In this document: piece by piece, positions 1 through 7,890 of the stretch
Position numbering within the stretch: the stretch's first letter is position 1
Layout: each line of letters opens with the position of its first letter
Assembly: GCA_036337295.1 (NCBI GenBank)
Contig: JAYZEN010000001.1
Coordinates: 186,001-250,000, forward strand
DNA: 64,000 bases
DNA from: Ketobacter sp036337295
Lineage (GTDB): Bacteria > Pseudomonadota > Gammaproteobacteria > Pseudomonadales > Ketobacteraceae
Direction: 5' to 3'
The notes under the pieces: generated by a model
Seen by the model: the letters and a program-made list of their open reading frames with translations, nothing else
What the model was told of the DNA's origin: nothing
Databases searched by the model: none
Translations under genes and position numbers: made by a program

Positions 1-98
1 AGCAGGACATCGCCCGCACCATTTATTTTCTGGCGGAAGACGCCCCCTACATCACCGGACAGGATATCGCCGTGGACGGGGGGCAAAGCCTGCTTTAA
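1..98 (+). CDS. folM: C-terminal end of short-chain dehydrogenase, probably FolM (dihydromonapterin reductase)
   Basis: The reading frame is open from the left edge and ends at TAA 96–98, so only the last 31 residues are visible. They read ARTIYFLAEDAPYITGQ followed by DIAVDGGQSLL, the usual C-terminal signature of classical short-chain dehydrogenases (YxTGQxxxVDGG). The next two genes, on the opposite strand, are folK and folB, so a pterin-reducing SDR (FolM, dihydromonapterin/dihydrofolate reductase) is the natural reading. The catalytic YxxxK part lies outside the window, so the substrate cannot be confirmed; FabG-like members end in the same way. Confidence 0.6.
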   Translation, partial: QDIARTIYFLAEDAPYITGQDIAVDGGQSLL

Positions 99-142
99 GA
101 GCCGGCTTTGAATAGCGGGTTCAGCTTTTCAGGGTTCAGGAT

Positions 143-628
143 TCATGGCAGGTTCACCGGCCACAGTGCCTGCCGGGATTTATCGTATTCCGCCCACAGA
201 TCCGCGTAGGTGCGCTGTACCTGAGGGTGCAGCTCTTCACCGGCCACGTCCGCCAGCGGCAACAGAACAAAGGCGTTTTTGAGCACTTCATCCCGCGGCA
301 ACACCACCCCCTCCACTTCACCCACCCAATCATCGTAGGTGAGAATGTCGATATCCAGGGTGCGGGGGCTGAATTTGGGGCCACTGCGAATACGCCCGTG
401 ATCATCCTCAATGGCTTTGATCACCCGCTGCAACGCACCCACCCCAAGATGGGTTTCAATGCCCACCACCAGGTTGTAAAACGGATCGCCGTCAAAACCC
501 ACCGCCTCACTTTCATACACCGGGGACACCGTGAGGCCACCGAAGGCCGCCTCCAATGCCGCCAGCCCGGCCCGGATGTAACGCGCCCGATCGATGTTGC
601 TGCCCAGGCTCAGGTAGACCCGCGCCAT
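143..628 (-). CDS. folK: 2-amino-4-hydroxy-6-hydroxymethyldihydropteridine pyrophosphokinase
   Basis: This 161-residue cytoplasmic HPPK transfers pyrophosphate from ATP to 6-hydroxymethyl-dihydropterin in folate synthesis. It carries the family N-terminus VYLSLGSN (residues 4–11). The catalytic strand GPKFSPRTLDIDIL (about 83–96) has the two Mg-binding aspartates at D92 and D94. Length matches the family (about 160). The ATG at 628 overlaps the stop of folB, so the two genes form a minus-strand folB–folK operon with translational coupling. FolB makes the HPPK substrate, which supports both calls. Confidence 0.95.
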   Translation of the reverse strand: MARVYLSLGSNIDRARYIRAGLAALEAAFGGLTVSPVYESEAVGFDGDPFYNLVVGIETHLGVGALQRVIKAIEDDHGRIRSGPKFSPRTLDIDILTYDDWVGEVEGVVLPRDEVLKNAFVLLPLADVAGEELHPQVQRTYADLWAEYDKSRQALWPVNLP

Positions 629-984
629 CAGGGACGGGCTCCCCTTTCAATCAGAATACCCACATCCCGCGCGCCGCGGATCGCCCCCGGCTTACTCAGG
701 CGCAAACGCAGCCAGGGCACCTTGAACTCCTCCAGCACAATGGCGGCAATCTGCTCTGCCATGGTTTCCACCAGCAGAAACTCACTCTGCTCCACAAAGC
801 CGGTAATGCGCGCTGCCACAGCACTGTAATCCAGTGCATCCTGAATGTTTTCACTGGCGGCTGCCGGGCGGATGTCCGAGGCCATTTCCAGGTCCAGCAC
901 CACGGATTGCTTGATGGCCCGCTCCCAGTCCAGGATGCCGATCACGGTTTGAATCTTCAGTTCTCGTATATAAACAATGTCCAT
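628..984 (-). CDS. folB: dihydroneopterin aldolase
   Basis: This 118-residue protein is the folate-pathway aldolase that cleaves dihydroneopterin to 6-hydroxymethyl-dihydropterin and glycolaldehyde. The start MDIVYIRELKIQTVIGI at 984 is chosen because FolB proteins begin a few residues before the [LI]xTxIG motif; a 22-codon upstream extension has no family resemblance. Conserved residues visible are E21 in the substrate pocket and K98 in the LSKPGAI motif, the catalytic lysine. Its stop overlaps the folK start. plsY lies divergently about 165 bp away. Confidence 0.95.
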   Translation of the reverse strand: MDIVYIRELKIQTVIGILDWERAIKQSVVLDLEMASDIRPAAASENIQDALDYSAVAARITGFVEQSEFLLVETMAEQIAAIVLEEFKVPWLRLRLSKPGAIRGARDVGILIERGARP

Positions 985-1149
985 GGTCCGGCCTAATTGA
1001 GTCTGTTTGCGGGAATCTACCAAGATGGCGCCCGTTGTGACAAGTTGCACACCGGATCTGTGCGCCCCTGAACGTCACCCCGCTTGAGCACTCTTGAGCA
1101 CACTGCCCCGAAGTGAAACAATAGCGCAGCAATCACGGGAGATACTGTT

Positions 1150-1752
1150 CTGGAAAGCCTGCTCGCCATCGTCCTCTGGATATTTTCCTACCTGATCGGC
1201 TCGATTTCCGCCGCCATTCTGGTGTGTCGCCTGTTCGGTTTTCCCGACCCCCGCTCCCAGGGCTCACACAACCCCGGCGCCACCAACGTCTTGCGGGTGG
1301 GAAACAAATTCGCCGCCGCCCTGACCCTGGTGGGAGATGTGGGCAAAGGGGTGCTGCCCATCGTCATCGCCCGCGAGCTGGGCATGCCGGAAACCATCGC
1401 GGCACTCTGCGGATTCTGCGCTTTTCTCGGCCATCTGTATCCGGTGTATTTTGATTTTCGGGGTGGCAAAGGGGTGGCCACGGCATTCGGCGTGCTGGGC
1501 ACGCTGCACTGGCCCACCCTGCTGATGGTGGGGGGCATCTGGCTGCTGGTGTTCTTCACCACCCGCTTCAGCTCGCTGGCGTCCATCGCCGCGTTCTTTC
1601 TGGCGCCGTTCATCCTGCTGTTATCTTACCCGGAACTGTTTCATCCGATCCTGGTGTTGTGCCTGCTGTTGCTGTTCCGCCACCGCCACAACATTGTGTT
1701 GCTGGTCAAAGGGCAGGAGCAGGGCTTCCGCCACCCCCACGCCGACGATTGA
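1150..1752 (+). CDS. plsY: glycerol-3-phosphate acyltransferase PlsY (probable CTG start)
   Basis: This is the inner-membrane acyltransferase that uses acyl-phosphate to acylate glycerol-3-phosphate, the first step of phospholipid synthesis. It shows the family blocks GSISAAILVCRLFGFPDPR, GSHNPGATNVLR and the glycine-rich GGKGVATAFG segment, with about five membrane spans. The first ATG/GTG codon (GTG 1222) lies inside the first membrane helix. The sequence upstream (ESLLAIVLWIFSYLIGS) is clearly homologous to PlsY N-termini, so translation must begin earlier. CTG at 1150 follows GGGAGA (1137–1142) and gives 200 residues, the usual length. No ATG, GTG or TTG is available in frame there. Confidence 0.9.
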   Translation: MESLLAIVLWIFSYLIGSISAAILVCRLFGFPDPRSQGSHNPGATNVLRVGNKFAAALTLVGDVGKGVLPIVIARELGMPETIAALCGFCAFLGHLYPVYFDFRGGKGVATAFGVLGTLHWPTLLMVGGIWLLVFFTTRFSSLASIAAFFLAPFILLLSYPELFHPILVLCLLLLFRHRHNIVLLVKGQEQGFRHPHADD

Positions 1753-1782
1753 GCATGGGCGCGGGGCACCCACCGGGCATCA

Positions 1783-2805
1783 TTAACCCTGCAGTTCTGA
1801 CAGGGGCCAGCGGGCCCGCACCTGCACCTTGAGGTCCGGATCGCTTCCCTCCAGCATGCGCTGGTAACCGGCAAACGCGATCATGGCACCGTTGTCGGTG
1901 CAGTAGCGCAGCTGAGGATAAAACACCTCTGCCTTCTCTTTCGCCACCATCTCCGCCAGCCGTTGCCGCAGCAGGCGATTGGCACTGACCCCGCCGGCCA
2001 CCACCAGCTGGCGGGCACCGGTCTGACGCAGGGCCCGCCGGCACTTCAAGGCCAGGGTGTCCACCACCGCATCCTGGAATGCCCAGGCAATGTCCGCCAC
2101 ATCCTGGCTGCTCAACTCAGCCTGCTCGGCGCAGTCATCCCGGGTATTGAGGGTAAACGTCTTGAGCCCGCTGAAGCTGAAATCCAGCCCCGGACGATCC
2201 ACCATGGGGCGGGGGAACTGAAACCGGCCCGGAGTACCCTGCTCCGCCGCCCGGGCGATGGCCGGCCCACCCGGATAGCCAAGCCCCAGCATTTTGGCGG
2301 TCTTGTCAAAGGCCTCCCCGGCGGCATCATCCAGGGATTCCCCCAGAATCTCATAGCGGCCGATGGCCTCCACATTCACCAGCTGGGTATGCCCGCCGCT
2401 CACCAGCAGTGCAATAAAGGGCGCCTGCGGGGAGGGATCTTCCAACAGGGGCGCCAGCAGATGGCCCTCCATATGGTGCACCGCCACCGCGGGAATGCCC
2501 CAGGCGAAGGCCAGGGATTTGGCCACCGACGCCCCCACCATCAACGCCCCCACCAGACCCGGGCCGGCGGTATAGGCGATGGCATCCAGCTCGGTTTTGG
2601 CGCAGGCGGCGCGCTGCATCACCTCGTCGATGAGGGGCAGCAACTTGCGCACGTGATCCCGCGAGGCCAGCTCCGGCACCACCCCGCCGTATTCCGCATG
2701 CAGGTCGATCTGGCTGTATAACGCATCCGCCAGAATGCCCTGCTCGCTGTCGTACACCGCCACTCCGGTTTCATCACAGGAGGTCTCAATGCCTAATATT
2801 CGCAC
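1783..2805 (-). CDS. tsaD: tRNA N6-adenosine threonylcarbamoyltransferase
   Basis: TsaD transfers the threonylcarbamoyl group to A37 of ANN-decoding tRNAs, working with TsaB, TsaE and TsaC in the cytoplasm. The protein begins VRILGIETSCDETG. It has the metal-binding histidines H111 and H115 in HHMEGH, the nucleotide-binding SGGHTQLV block and the late AGGVSANRLLR motif. GTG 2805 is the start because the N-terminal strand begins there and AGGAAAA lies just upstream; longer readings add 48 unrelated residues. Length is 340, as expected. It is divergent from rpsU, the classic gammaproteobacterial arrangement. Confidence 0.95.
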   Translation of the reverse strand: MRILGIETSCDETGVAVYDSEQGILADALYSQIDLHAEYGGVVPELASRDHVRKLLPLIDEVMQRAACAKTELDAIAYTAGPGLVGALMVGASVAKSLAFAWGIPAVAVHHMEGHLLAPLLEDPSPQAPFIALLVSGGHTQLVNVEAIGRYEILGESLDDAAGEAFDKTAKMLGLGYPGGPAIARAAEQGTPGRFQFPRPMVDRPGLDFSFSGLKTFTLNTRDDCAEQAELSSQDVADIAWAFQDAVVDTLALKCRRALRQTGARQLVVAGGVSANRLLRQRLAEMVAKEKAEVFYPQLRYCTDNGAMIAFAGYQRMLEGSDPDLKVQVRARWPLSELQG

Positions 2806-2877
2806 AACTTTTCCTAAACCAATTAACCCGATCCCCCGAGACAGGGGAAATTCCACGCAGTTTACCAAAAACCGGCT

Positions 2878-2906
2878 TTGCATTTCCCCATCAATGCCAT
2901 TAAAAT
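2878..2906 (+). promoter_or_regulatory. candidate sigma70 promoter of rpsU–yqeY–dnaG–rpoD
   Basis: TTGCAT and TAAAAT hexamers are separated by exactly 17 bp in the tsaD–rpsU divergent interval. The -10 matches consensus at 5 of 6 positions; the -35 matches only its TTG half. The resulting leader would be about 130 nt and would contain the repeat pair at 2950–2995. This is inferred from sequence only. Confidence 0.45.
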
Positions 2907-2949
2907 GCGGCACCCTTAATGGCCACCGGCCTGGCAGAACGGGTTCCAT

Positions 2950-2995
2950 GGGTCAAAAACAGGTCTCTTGGTGGGTCAAGAACCGGTTTCATGGA
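2950..2995 (+). repeat. two imperfect 23-bp tandem repeats in the rpsU leader
   Basis: Two adjacent 23-bp units (2950–2972 and 2973–2995) share GGGTCAA-AAC-GGT-TC-TGG and match at about 18 of 23 positions. They are flanked by GGTTCC (2943–2948) and GGAACC (about 3000–3005), which could pair around the repeats. They lie between the candidate promoter and the rpsU start, so a leader-RNA role is possible but unproven. Confidence 0.55.
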
Positions 2996-3040
2996 TCAAC
3001 AGGAACCGTAAACAGAATTCAAAAGTAAGGTGATTTGTTA

Positions 3041-3256
3041 ATGCCTAATGTAAAGGTAAAAGAAAACGAGCCATTCGACGTAGCCCTGCGTCGCTTCAAG
3101 CGTTCCTGCGAAAAAGCGGGTGTTCTGGCGGAAGTACGCCGCCGTGAGTTCTACGAAAAGCCCACTCAGGTACGTAAGCGCAAGCAGGCAGCCGCTGTTA
3201 AGCGTCACGCCAAGAAAGTGGCTCGCGAACAGATCCGTCGTAAGCGCCTGTTCTAA
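3041..3256 (+). CDS. rpsU: 30S ribosomal protein S21
   Basis: This 71-residue basic protein is S21, the small-subunit protein next to the anti-Shine-Dalgarno region. It matches the family end to end: MPNVKVKENEPFDVALRRFK at the N-terminus and a KKVAREQIRRKRLF tail. The ATG at 3041 is preferred over an upstream TTG because AAGGTGA (3028–3034) is ideally spaced. It is the first gene of the rpsU–yqeY–dnaG–rpoD macromolecular-synthesis cluster. Confidence 0.98.
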   Translation: MPNVKVKENEPFDVALRRFKRSCEKAGVLAEVRRREFYEKPTQVRKRKQAAAVKRHAKKVAREQIRRKRLF

Positions 3257-3288
3257 GCTCTTTTTTAGCCGCAAATACCTTACACAAG

Positions 3289-3328
3289 ACGCCGGCGGGC
3301 CAGACCCGATCCGGCGTATTGTTGTTTT
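3289..3328 (+). terminator. possible attenuator hairpin between rpsU and yqeY
   Basis: ACGCCGG (3289–3295) and CCGGCGT (3311–3317) form a perfect 7-bp stem around a 15-nt GC-rich loop, followed by ATTGTTGTTTT. The position after rpsU fits the partial terminator known between S21 and the downstream genes in enterobacterial versions of this operon. The U-tract is interrupted, so full termination is not expected. Confidence 0.4.
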
Positions 3329-3363
3329 ATCCGATTATTCTTCAGACCAGAGCGGAAATCACC

Positions 3364-3810
3364 ATGTCAGCAATAAAAACCAAACTGAACGATGCCGTGA
3401 AAGACGCCATGCGCGCCAAAGACAAAGAACGCCTGGCCACCCTGCGCCTGGCCACCTCCGCCCTGAAGCAGGTGGAAGTGGATGAGCGCATCGAGCTGGA
3501 TGACACCCGGGTGCTGGCCATCCTGGACAAAATGCTCAAACAGCGCAAAGACTCCGTGGAGCAGTTCACCCAGGGCGGTCGCGACGACCTGGCGCAAAAG
3601 GAACTGGCCGAGATTGAAGTGCTGAAAGAGTTCTTGCCGGAAGCCATGGACGACGCCGCTATCGCCGCCATCATCCAGGCTGCCATTGCCGAAACCGGCG
3701 CCGAAGGCATGAAATACATGGGCAACGTGATGGCCATCGTCAAACCCCAGGTGCAGGGCCGCGCCGACATGGGCGCCGTCAGCAAAAAGGTCAAAGAGCT
3801 GCTGGGCTAG
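3364..3810 (+). CDS. yqeY: GatB/YqeY domain protein
   Basis: This 148-residue cytoplasmic protein is made up almost entirely of the YqeY domain, the helical domain also found at the C-terminus of the GatB amidotransferase subunit. It is thought to bind tRNA, but its role in bacteria is unsettled. Typical features are a lysine-rich N-terminal helix (IKTKLNDAVKDAMRAKDKER), the LRLATSALK block and the KxxKELLG end. ATG 3364 is chosen since the domain begins there; upstream codons lack similarity. It sits between rpsU and dnaG as in many gammaproteobacteria. Confidence 0.9.
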   Translation: MSAIKTKLNDAVKDAMRAKDKERLATLRLATSALKQVEVDERIELDDTRVLAILDKMLKQRKDSVEQFTQGGRDDLAQKELAEIEVLKEFLPEAMDDAAIAAIIQAAIAETGAEGMKYMGNVMAIVKPQVQGRADMGAVSKKVKELLG

Positions 3811-3837
3811 ACCAGGCCACCGCAGGCACCTTCCTTT

Positions 3838-5706
3838 ATGGCCGGCCGCATCCCAGAAAATTTCATCGATGATGTTCTCGCCAGAACCGATCTGGTGGAA
3901 CTCATCGACAGCTATGTGCACCTGAAACGCACCGGCAAAAACTACTCCGCCTGCTGCCCCTTCCACCAGGAAAAAACCCCCTCCTTCACCGTCAGCCCGG
4001 AAAAGCAGTTCTATTATTGCTTTGGCTGTGGCGCCAGCGGCAACGCCATCGGCTTTTTGATGGACTACACCCGCCTGGGCTTTGTGGAATCCATCGAAAC
4101 CCTGGCCCGCAACCTGGGGCTGGAAATACCCCGGGAAGAAGGCGTCGGCGCACCCCGGGAGGATTACCAGCCACTGTACCAGATCCTGGAAGCAGCCACC
4201 GCCTTTTATGAGACGCAACTGCGCAACCCCAAGGTGAAGGAACGCCCGGTGGGCTACCTGAAAACCCGGGGCCTGTCCGGCCAGACCGCAAAACAGTTTC
4301 GCCTGGGCTATGCCCCGCAAGGCTGGGACAACCTGATCTCCGCCCTGGGCGGCAGCGACACCGAGGTCAAACGCCTGCTGAGCGCCGGGCTGCTGATCGA
4401 GAACGAACAGGGCCGCCGATACGACCGCTTCCGCGACCGGGTGATGTTCCCCATCCGCGACAGCCGGGGCCGGGTCATCGCCTTTGGCGGCCGCGTCATG
4501 GGCAACGACAAACCCAAATACCTGAACTCGCCGGAAACCCCGGTGTTCCACAAAGGGCGCGAGCTGTACGGCCTGTATGAAGCCAAACAGGCCAGCAACA
4601 AGATCCGCCGCTTTGTGATTGTGGAAGGCTACATGGACGTGATTGCCCTGGCCCAATTCGGTATACCCTATGCCGTGGCCACCCTGGGCACCGCCACCAG
4701 CCGCGACCACATTGAAAAACTGTTCCGCCACAGCGATGAACTGATCTTTTGCTTTGATGGCGACGAAGCCGGACGCCGGGCCGCCTGGCGCGCCCTGGAA
4801 AACGCCTTGCCCACCGCCAAAGACGGCCGCCAGATCAAGTTTCTGCTGCTGCCGGAAGGGGAAGACCCGGACACCCTGGTGCGCAAAAACGGCAAGGACT
4901 ACTTCGAAGGCCTGCTCAACGAATGCGACACCCTGTCTGAGTACTTTTTCAAATGTTTAAGCGCCGAAGTGGACACCCGCACCCTGGACGGTCGCGCCCG
5001 CCTGGCGAGCCTGGCCAAGCCCCACCTGGAACAGCTGCCCGCCGGCGTGCTGCAACAACTGATGCTGAAGCGGCTGGGGGAAATCACCGAACTGCAGGAC
5101 ATCCAGCTTGCCCCCCCTGAAGCCCCGCGAGCGGAGCCCGGCGCCCCTGATGCGCGCCATGGGCCGGGGCCGGCGGCGGGGCACGAATACGCCGACTATC
5201 CGGAACTGGAGGGGTTGCATTCTGACCAGCCACCCCCATATGAGGAATATAACGCCGGCTCACGCCAGCCCGTGCGCCGCAAGGCCCTGCAAAAGCCCAA
5301 ACAGCGGGACGAATTATCCCTGGTGGACGCCACCATCCGCATGCTGCTGAACGCCCCGCGCCAGGCCGCGGAGCTGTCGCTGCCGGATGGACTTGGGGAA
5401 CTGCAGCTGCCGCGCATGGAGACTTTACTGGAGCTCTTTGAATTTATTAAACAAAAGCCGGATGCCTCCACCGCCGCCATCCTCGGCCACTGGCAAAACC
5501 GGGAAGACGGCGCCACCATTTTCAAACTGGCAGCGCGGGAGTTTTTACTGCCCAACGACGAGCAAAGCCCGGAGTTGAGCGATGCCCTGCGGCGGCTCTA
5601 CCTGCAAAAAGTGGAGCAGGATCTGGATCAAATCATCGCCGATGGCGTCAAAGACAAGAACAAGTTCAAAGAACTACTACACTTACAGAAAGAACTGTCC
5701 AAATAA
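3838..5706 (+). CDS. dnaG: DNA primase
   Basis: This 622-residue primase makes RNA primers for replication. The N-terminal CHC2 zinc finger uses C40, H43, C61 and C64 (CCPFH and YYCFGCG). The TOPRIM catalytic core carries the glutamate in VEGYMD (about 262–267) and the FDGDEAG aspartates (about 306–312). The C-terminal third is the DnaB-interacting helical domain, joined by a variable Pro/Glu-rich linker (about 425–500). Length is slightly above the E. coli enzyme (581) owing to that linker. It is the third gene of the operon, and rpoD follows after 183 bp. Confidence 0.97.
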   Translation: MAGRIPENFIDDVLARTDLVELIDSYVHLKRTGKNYSACCPFHQEKTPSFTVSPEKQFYYCFGCGASGNAIGFLMDYTRLGFVESIETLARNLGLEIPREEGVGAPREDYQPLYQILEAATAFYETQLRNPKVKERPVGYLKTRGLSGQTAKQFRLGYAPQGWDNLISALGGSDTEVKRLLSAGLLIENEQGRRYDRFRDRVMFPIRDSRGRVIAFGGRVMGNDKPKYLNSPETPVFHKGRELYGLYEAKQASNKIRRFVIVEGYMDVIALAQFGIPYAVATLGTATSRDHIEKLFRHSDELIFCFDGDEAGRRAAWRALENALPTAKDGRQIKFLLLPEGEDPDTLVRKNGKDYFEGLLNECDTLSEYFFKCLSAEVDTRTLDGRARLASLAKPHLEQLPAGVLQQLMLKRLGEITELQDIQLAPPEAPRAEPGAPDARHGPGPAAGHEYADYPELEGLHSDQPPPYEEYNAGSRQPVRRKALQKPKQRDELSLVDATIRMLLNAPRQAAELSLPDGLGELQLPRMETLLELFEFIKQKPDASTAAILGHWQNREDGATIFKLAAREFLLPNDEQSPELSDALRRLYLQKVEQDLDQIIADGVKDKNKFKELLHLQKELSK

Positions 5707-5846
5707 TCACCAATTTGAGCGAACTTGACCGGGTAACGCCGACCGGCAAACCGAACCGAGAGGGCTGAAATGTAAGCATTTATTATCAACACACCCGAGC
5801 CGATAAACTCCGTGGGCTGCCGGTAGCAACGGCCTGCCTTACCCTG

Positions 5847-5852
5847 TATAAT
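5847..5852 (+). promoter_or_regulatory. consensus -10 hexamer upstream of rpoD
   Basis: A perfect TATAAT lies 38 bp before the rpoD ATG, in the 183-bp gap after dnaG. The corresponding -35 position (5824–5829, TAGCAA) is poor, so this would be a weak or activator-assisted internal promoter. Internal rpoD promoters are known in this operon type. Confidence 0.4.
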
Positions 5853-5889
5853 GCCGCGTTCTTCGCGCACCAGACGGAATGGGCATTTC

Positions 5890-7761
5890 ATGACCTCCAA
5901 TACTGAACAGCAAAAGTCCCAGCTAAAACAACTGATTACCAAAGGTAAGGAGCAAGGCTTCCTCACCTATGCAGAAGTAAACGATCACCTGCCGGCGGAC
6001 ATCACCGATCCGGATCAGATCGAAGACATCATCGGCATGATCAACGACATGGGCATTCCCGTGCACGAAGTGGCGCCGGAAACCGATGAACTTCTGCTCA
6101 ATGACAATGCCAACAACACCGACGAAGATGCTGCTGAAGAAGCCGCCGCTGCCTTGGCCTCGGTTGAGAGCGAGCCAGGCCGCACCACCGACCCCGTGCG
6201 CATGTACATGCGCGAAATGGGTACCGTGGAGCTGCTGACCCGCGAGGGCGAAATCGTCATTGCCAAGCGCATCGAAGAAGGCATCCGCGAAGTCATGCAC
6301 GCCCTGGCCTATTGGCCCGGCTGTATTGACACCGTGCTGGGTGAATACCATCGCGTCACCGAGAGCGAAGAAGGCCGCCTGACCGAAGTCATCTCCGGCT
6401 TTATCTCCGAAGAGGACGAAATCGCCTCCCCCACCCCCAACAACCAGGAACCGGTCGCTGCCCAGAAAAACGACGGTGACGACGATGATGAGGATGATGA
6501 CGACGATTCCGACAGCGACAGCGACGATTCCAGCGATGACAACAACATCGATCCGGAACTGGCCAAAGAAAAGTTCGACGAACTGGAATCCCTGTACAAA
6601 AAAGCGGAAGCCGCCATTGCCAAGCACGGCCGCGAATCCAAACGCGCCGAAACCGCCCTGGGCAAACTGGCTGACCACTTTGTTACCTTCAAGCTGGTGC
6701 CCCGCCTGTTCGATCAGGTGGAAACCGAAATTCGTGACACCCTGACCTCCATCCGTGCCGCCGAACGCACCATCATGAACAACTGTATCCGCCTGGCCAA
6801 AATGCCTCGCAAGGAGTTCATCAAGAGCTTCCCCGGCAACGAAGTGGACCTGGAATGGATCGACCAGCACATCAAGGCCGGCAAAGCCTATTCCGACGGC
6901 CTGGCCAATGTGCGCCCGGAAGTACTGCGGGCCCAGCGCCGCATGGTGCAGCTGCAGGAACTGATCAGCCTGACCATTCCGGAAATCAAGGAAGTCAATC
7001 GCCGCATGTCCATCGGCGAAGCCAAGGCACGCCGCGCCAAGAAGGAAATGGTGGAAGCCAACCTGCGTCTGGTTATCTCCATCGCCAAGAAATACACCAA
7101 CCGTGGCCTGCAGTTCCTGGATCTGATCCAGGAAGGCAACATCGGCTTGATGAAAGCGGTGGACAAATTCGAATACCGCCGCGGCTACAAGTTCTCCACC
7201 TACGCGACCTGGTGGATTCGTCAGGCCATCACCCGCTCCATCGCGGACCAGGCCCGCACCATCCGTATTCCGGTGCACATGATCGAAACCATCAACAAGC
7301 TGAACCGGGTATCCCGCCAGATGCTGCAGGAAATGGGCCGCGAGCCCACCCCTGAAGAACTGGGCGTGCGCCTGGAAATGCCGGAAGACAAAGTACGCAA
7401 GGTGCTGAAGATCGCCAAGGAACCCATCTCGATGGAAACCCCCATCGGCGATGATGAAGACTCCCATCTGGGTGACTTTATCGAAGATTCCACCATCGAT
7501 TCACCGGTGGATTCCGCCACCATCGAGGGCCTGCAGGAAGCCACACGCGAAGTACTGGCCGGCCTCACCGCCCGTGAAGCAAAGGTACTCAGCATGCGCT
7601 TCGGCATCGACATGAACACCGACCACACACTGGAAGAAGTGGGCAAACAGTTCGATGTAACCCGGGAACGGATTCGACAGATCGAAGCCAAAGCCCTGCG
7701 CAAACTGCGTCACCCCAGCCGCTCAGAACACCTGCGCAGCTTCCTCGACAGCGAAAACTAA
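5890..7761 (+). CDS. rpoD: RNA polymerase primary sigma factor sigma-70
   Basis: This 623-residue housekeeping sigma factor has region 1.1, region 1.2 (DPVRMYMREMG), the non-conserved region, region 2 with FLDLIQEGNIGLMKAVDKF and the RGYKFSTYATWWIRQAI helix that melts the -10 element, region 3, and region 4 with the -35-binding RERIRQIEAKALRKLR helix. ATG 5890 is used because family proteins begin just before the QQKSQLKQL helix. The non-conserved region carries an unbroken run of Asp/Glu/Ser (about residues 196–222), much more acidic than in E. coli. The stop is directly followed by the tRNA promoter. Confidence 0.97.
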   Translation: MTSNTEQQKSQLKQLITKGKEQGFLTYAEVNDHLPADITDPDQIEDIIGMINDMGIPVHEVAPETDELLLNDNANNTDEDAAEEAAAALASVESEPGRTTDPVRMYMREMGTVELLTREGEIVIAKRIEEGIREVMHALAYWPGCIDTVLGEYHRVTESEEGRLTEVISGFISEEDEIASPTPNNQEPVAAQKNDGDDDDEDDDDDSDSDSDDSSDDNNIDPELAKEKFDELESLYKKAEAAIAKHGRESKRAETALGKLADHFVTFKLVPRLFDQVETEIRDTLTSIRAAERTIMNNCIRLAKMPRKEFIKSFPGNEVDLEWIDQHIKAGKAYSDGLANVRPEVLRAQRRMVQLQELISLTIPEIKEVNRRMSIGEAKARRAKKEMVEANLRLVISIAKKYTNRGLQFLDLIQEGNIGLMKAVDKFEYRRGYKFSTYATWWIRQAITRSIADQARTIRIPVHMIETINKLNRVSRQMLQEMGREPTPEELGVRLEMPEDKVRKVLKIAKEPISMETPIGDDEDSHLGDFIEDSTIDSPVDSATIEGLQEATREVLAGLTAREAKVLSMRFGIDMNTDHTLEEVGKQFDVTRERIRQIEAKALRKLRHPSRSEHLRSFLDSEN

Positions 7762-7768
7762 ACCATTG

Positions 7769-7797
7769 TTGGCGCCATTATCGAATCTTCGTATAAT
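7769..7797 (+). promoter_or_regulatory. sigma70 promoter of the tRNA gene
   Basis: TTGGCG (7769–7774) and a perfect TATAAT (7792–7797) are separated by 17 bp. The predicted start at about 7804 leaves a roughly 10-nt leader before the mature tRNA. The element begins 8 bp after the rpoD stop, so the tRNA need not depend on rpoD read-through. Confidence 0.75.
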
Positions 7798-7803
7798 GGC
7801 GCC
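7771..7803 (+). other. inverted repeat overlapping the tRNA promoter
   Basis: GGCGCCATTAT (7771–7781) and ATAATGGCGCC (7793–7803) are exact inverted repeats. The centre CGAA…TTCG can extend pairing with one bulged T. In rpoD mRNA this would be a stable 3' hairpin; in DNA it embeds the -35 and -10 of the tRNA promoter. No U-tract follows, so it looks more like an RNA-stabilising or read-through barrier structure than a classical terminator. Confidence 0.6.
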
Positions 7804-7813
7804 CACCTCTTTG

Positions 7814-7890
7814 GGGCCTATAGCTCAGTTGGTTAGAGCATCCGACTCATAATCGGCAGGTCGCTGGTTCAAGTCCAGCTGGGCCCACCA
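7814..7890 (+). tRNA. ileX: tRNA with CAT anticodon, probably tRNA-Ile2 (lysidine-modified)
   Basis: This 77-nt cloverleaf has a 7-bp acceptor stem (GGGCCTA with TGGGCCC, one G·T pair), D-loop AGCTCAGTTGGTTAGAGC, anticodon loop CTCATAA, T-arm GGTTCAAGTCC and an encoded CCA. The CAT anticodon fits either elongator tRNA-Met or tRNA-Ile2. The G/C-rich acceptor end and GTCGCTGG variable/T-stem region resemble tRNA-Ile2 more than tRNA-Met, whose acceptor usually begins GGCTACG. The identity therefore depends on TilS modification and is not certain. The structural tRNA call is secure. Confidence 0.9.

Noticed and set aside
3367..4731. Long minus-strand open frame opposite yqeY/dnaG
   Set aside because: It is the antisense shadow of the well-conserved dnaG gene; the peptide is Gly/His/Phe-rich with no domain, as expected from reversed GC-rich codons.
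5923..7467. 514-codon minus-strand open frame opposite rpoD
   Set aside because: Shadow of rpoD, created mainly by the GAC/GAT-rich and GAA-rich codons; no start signal or family resemblance.
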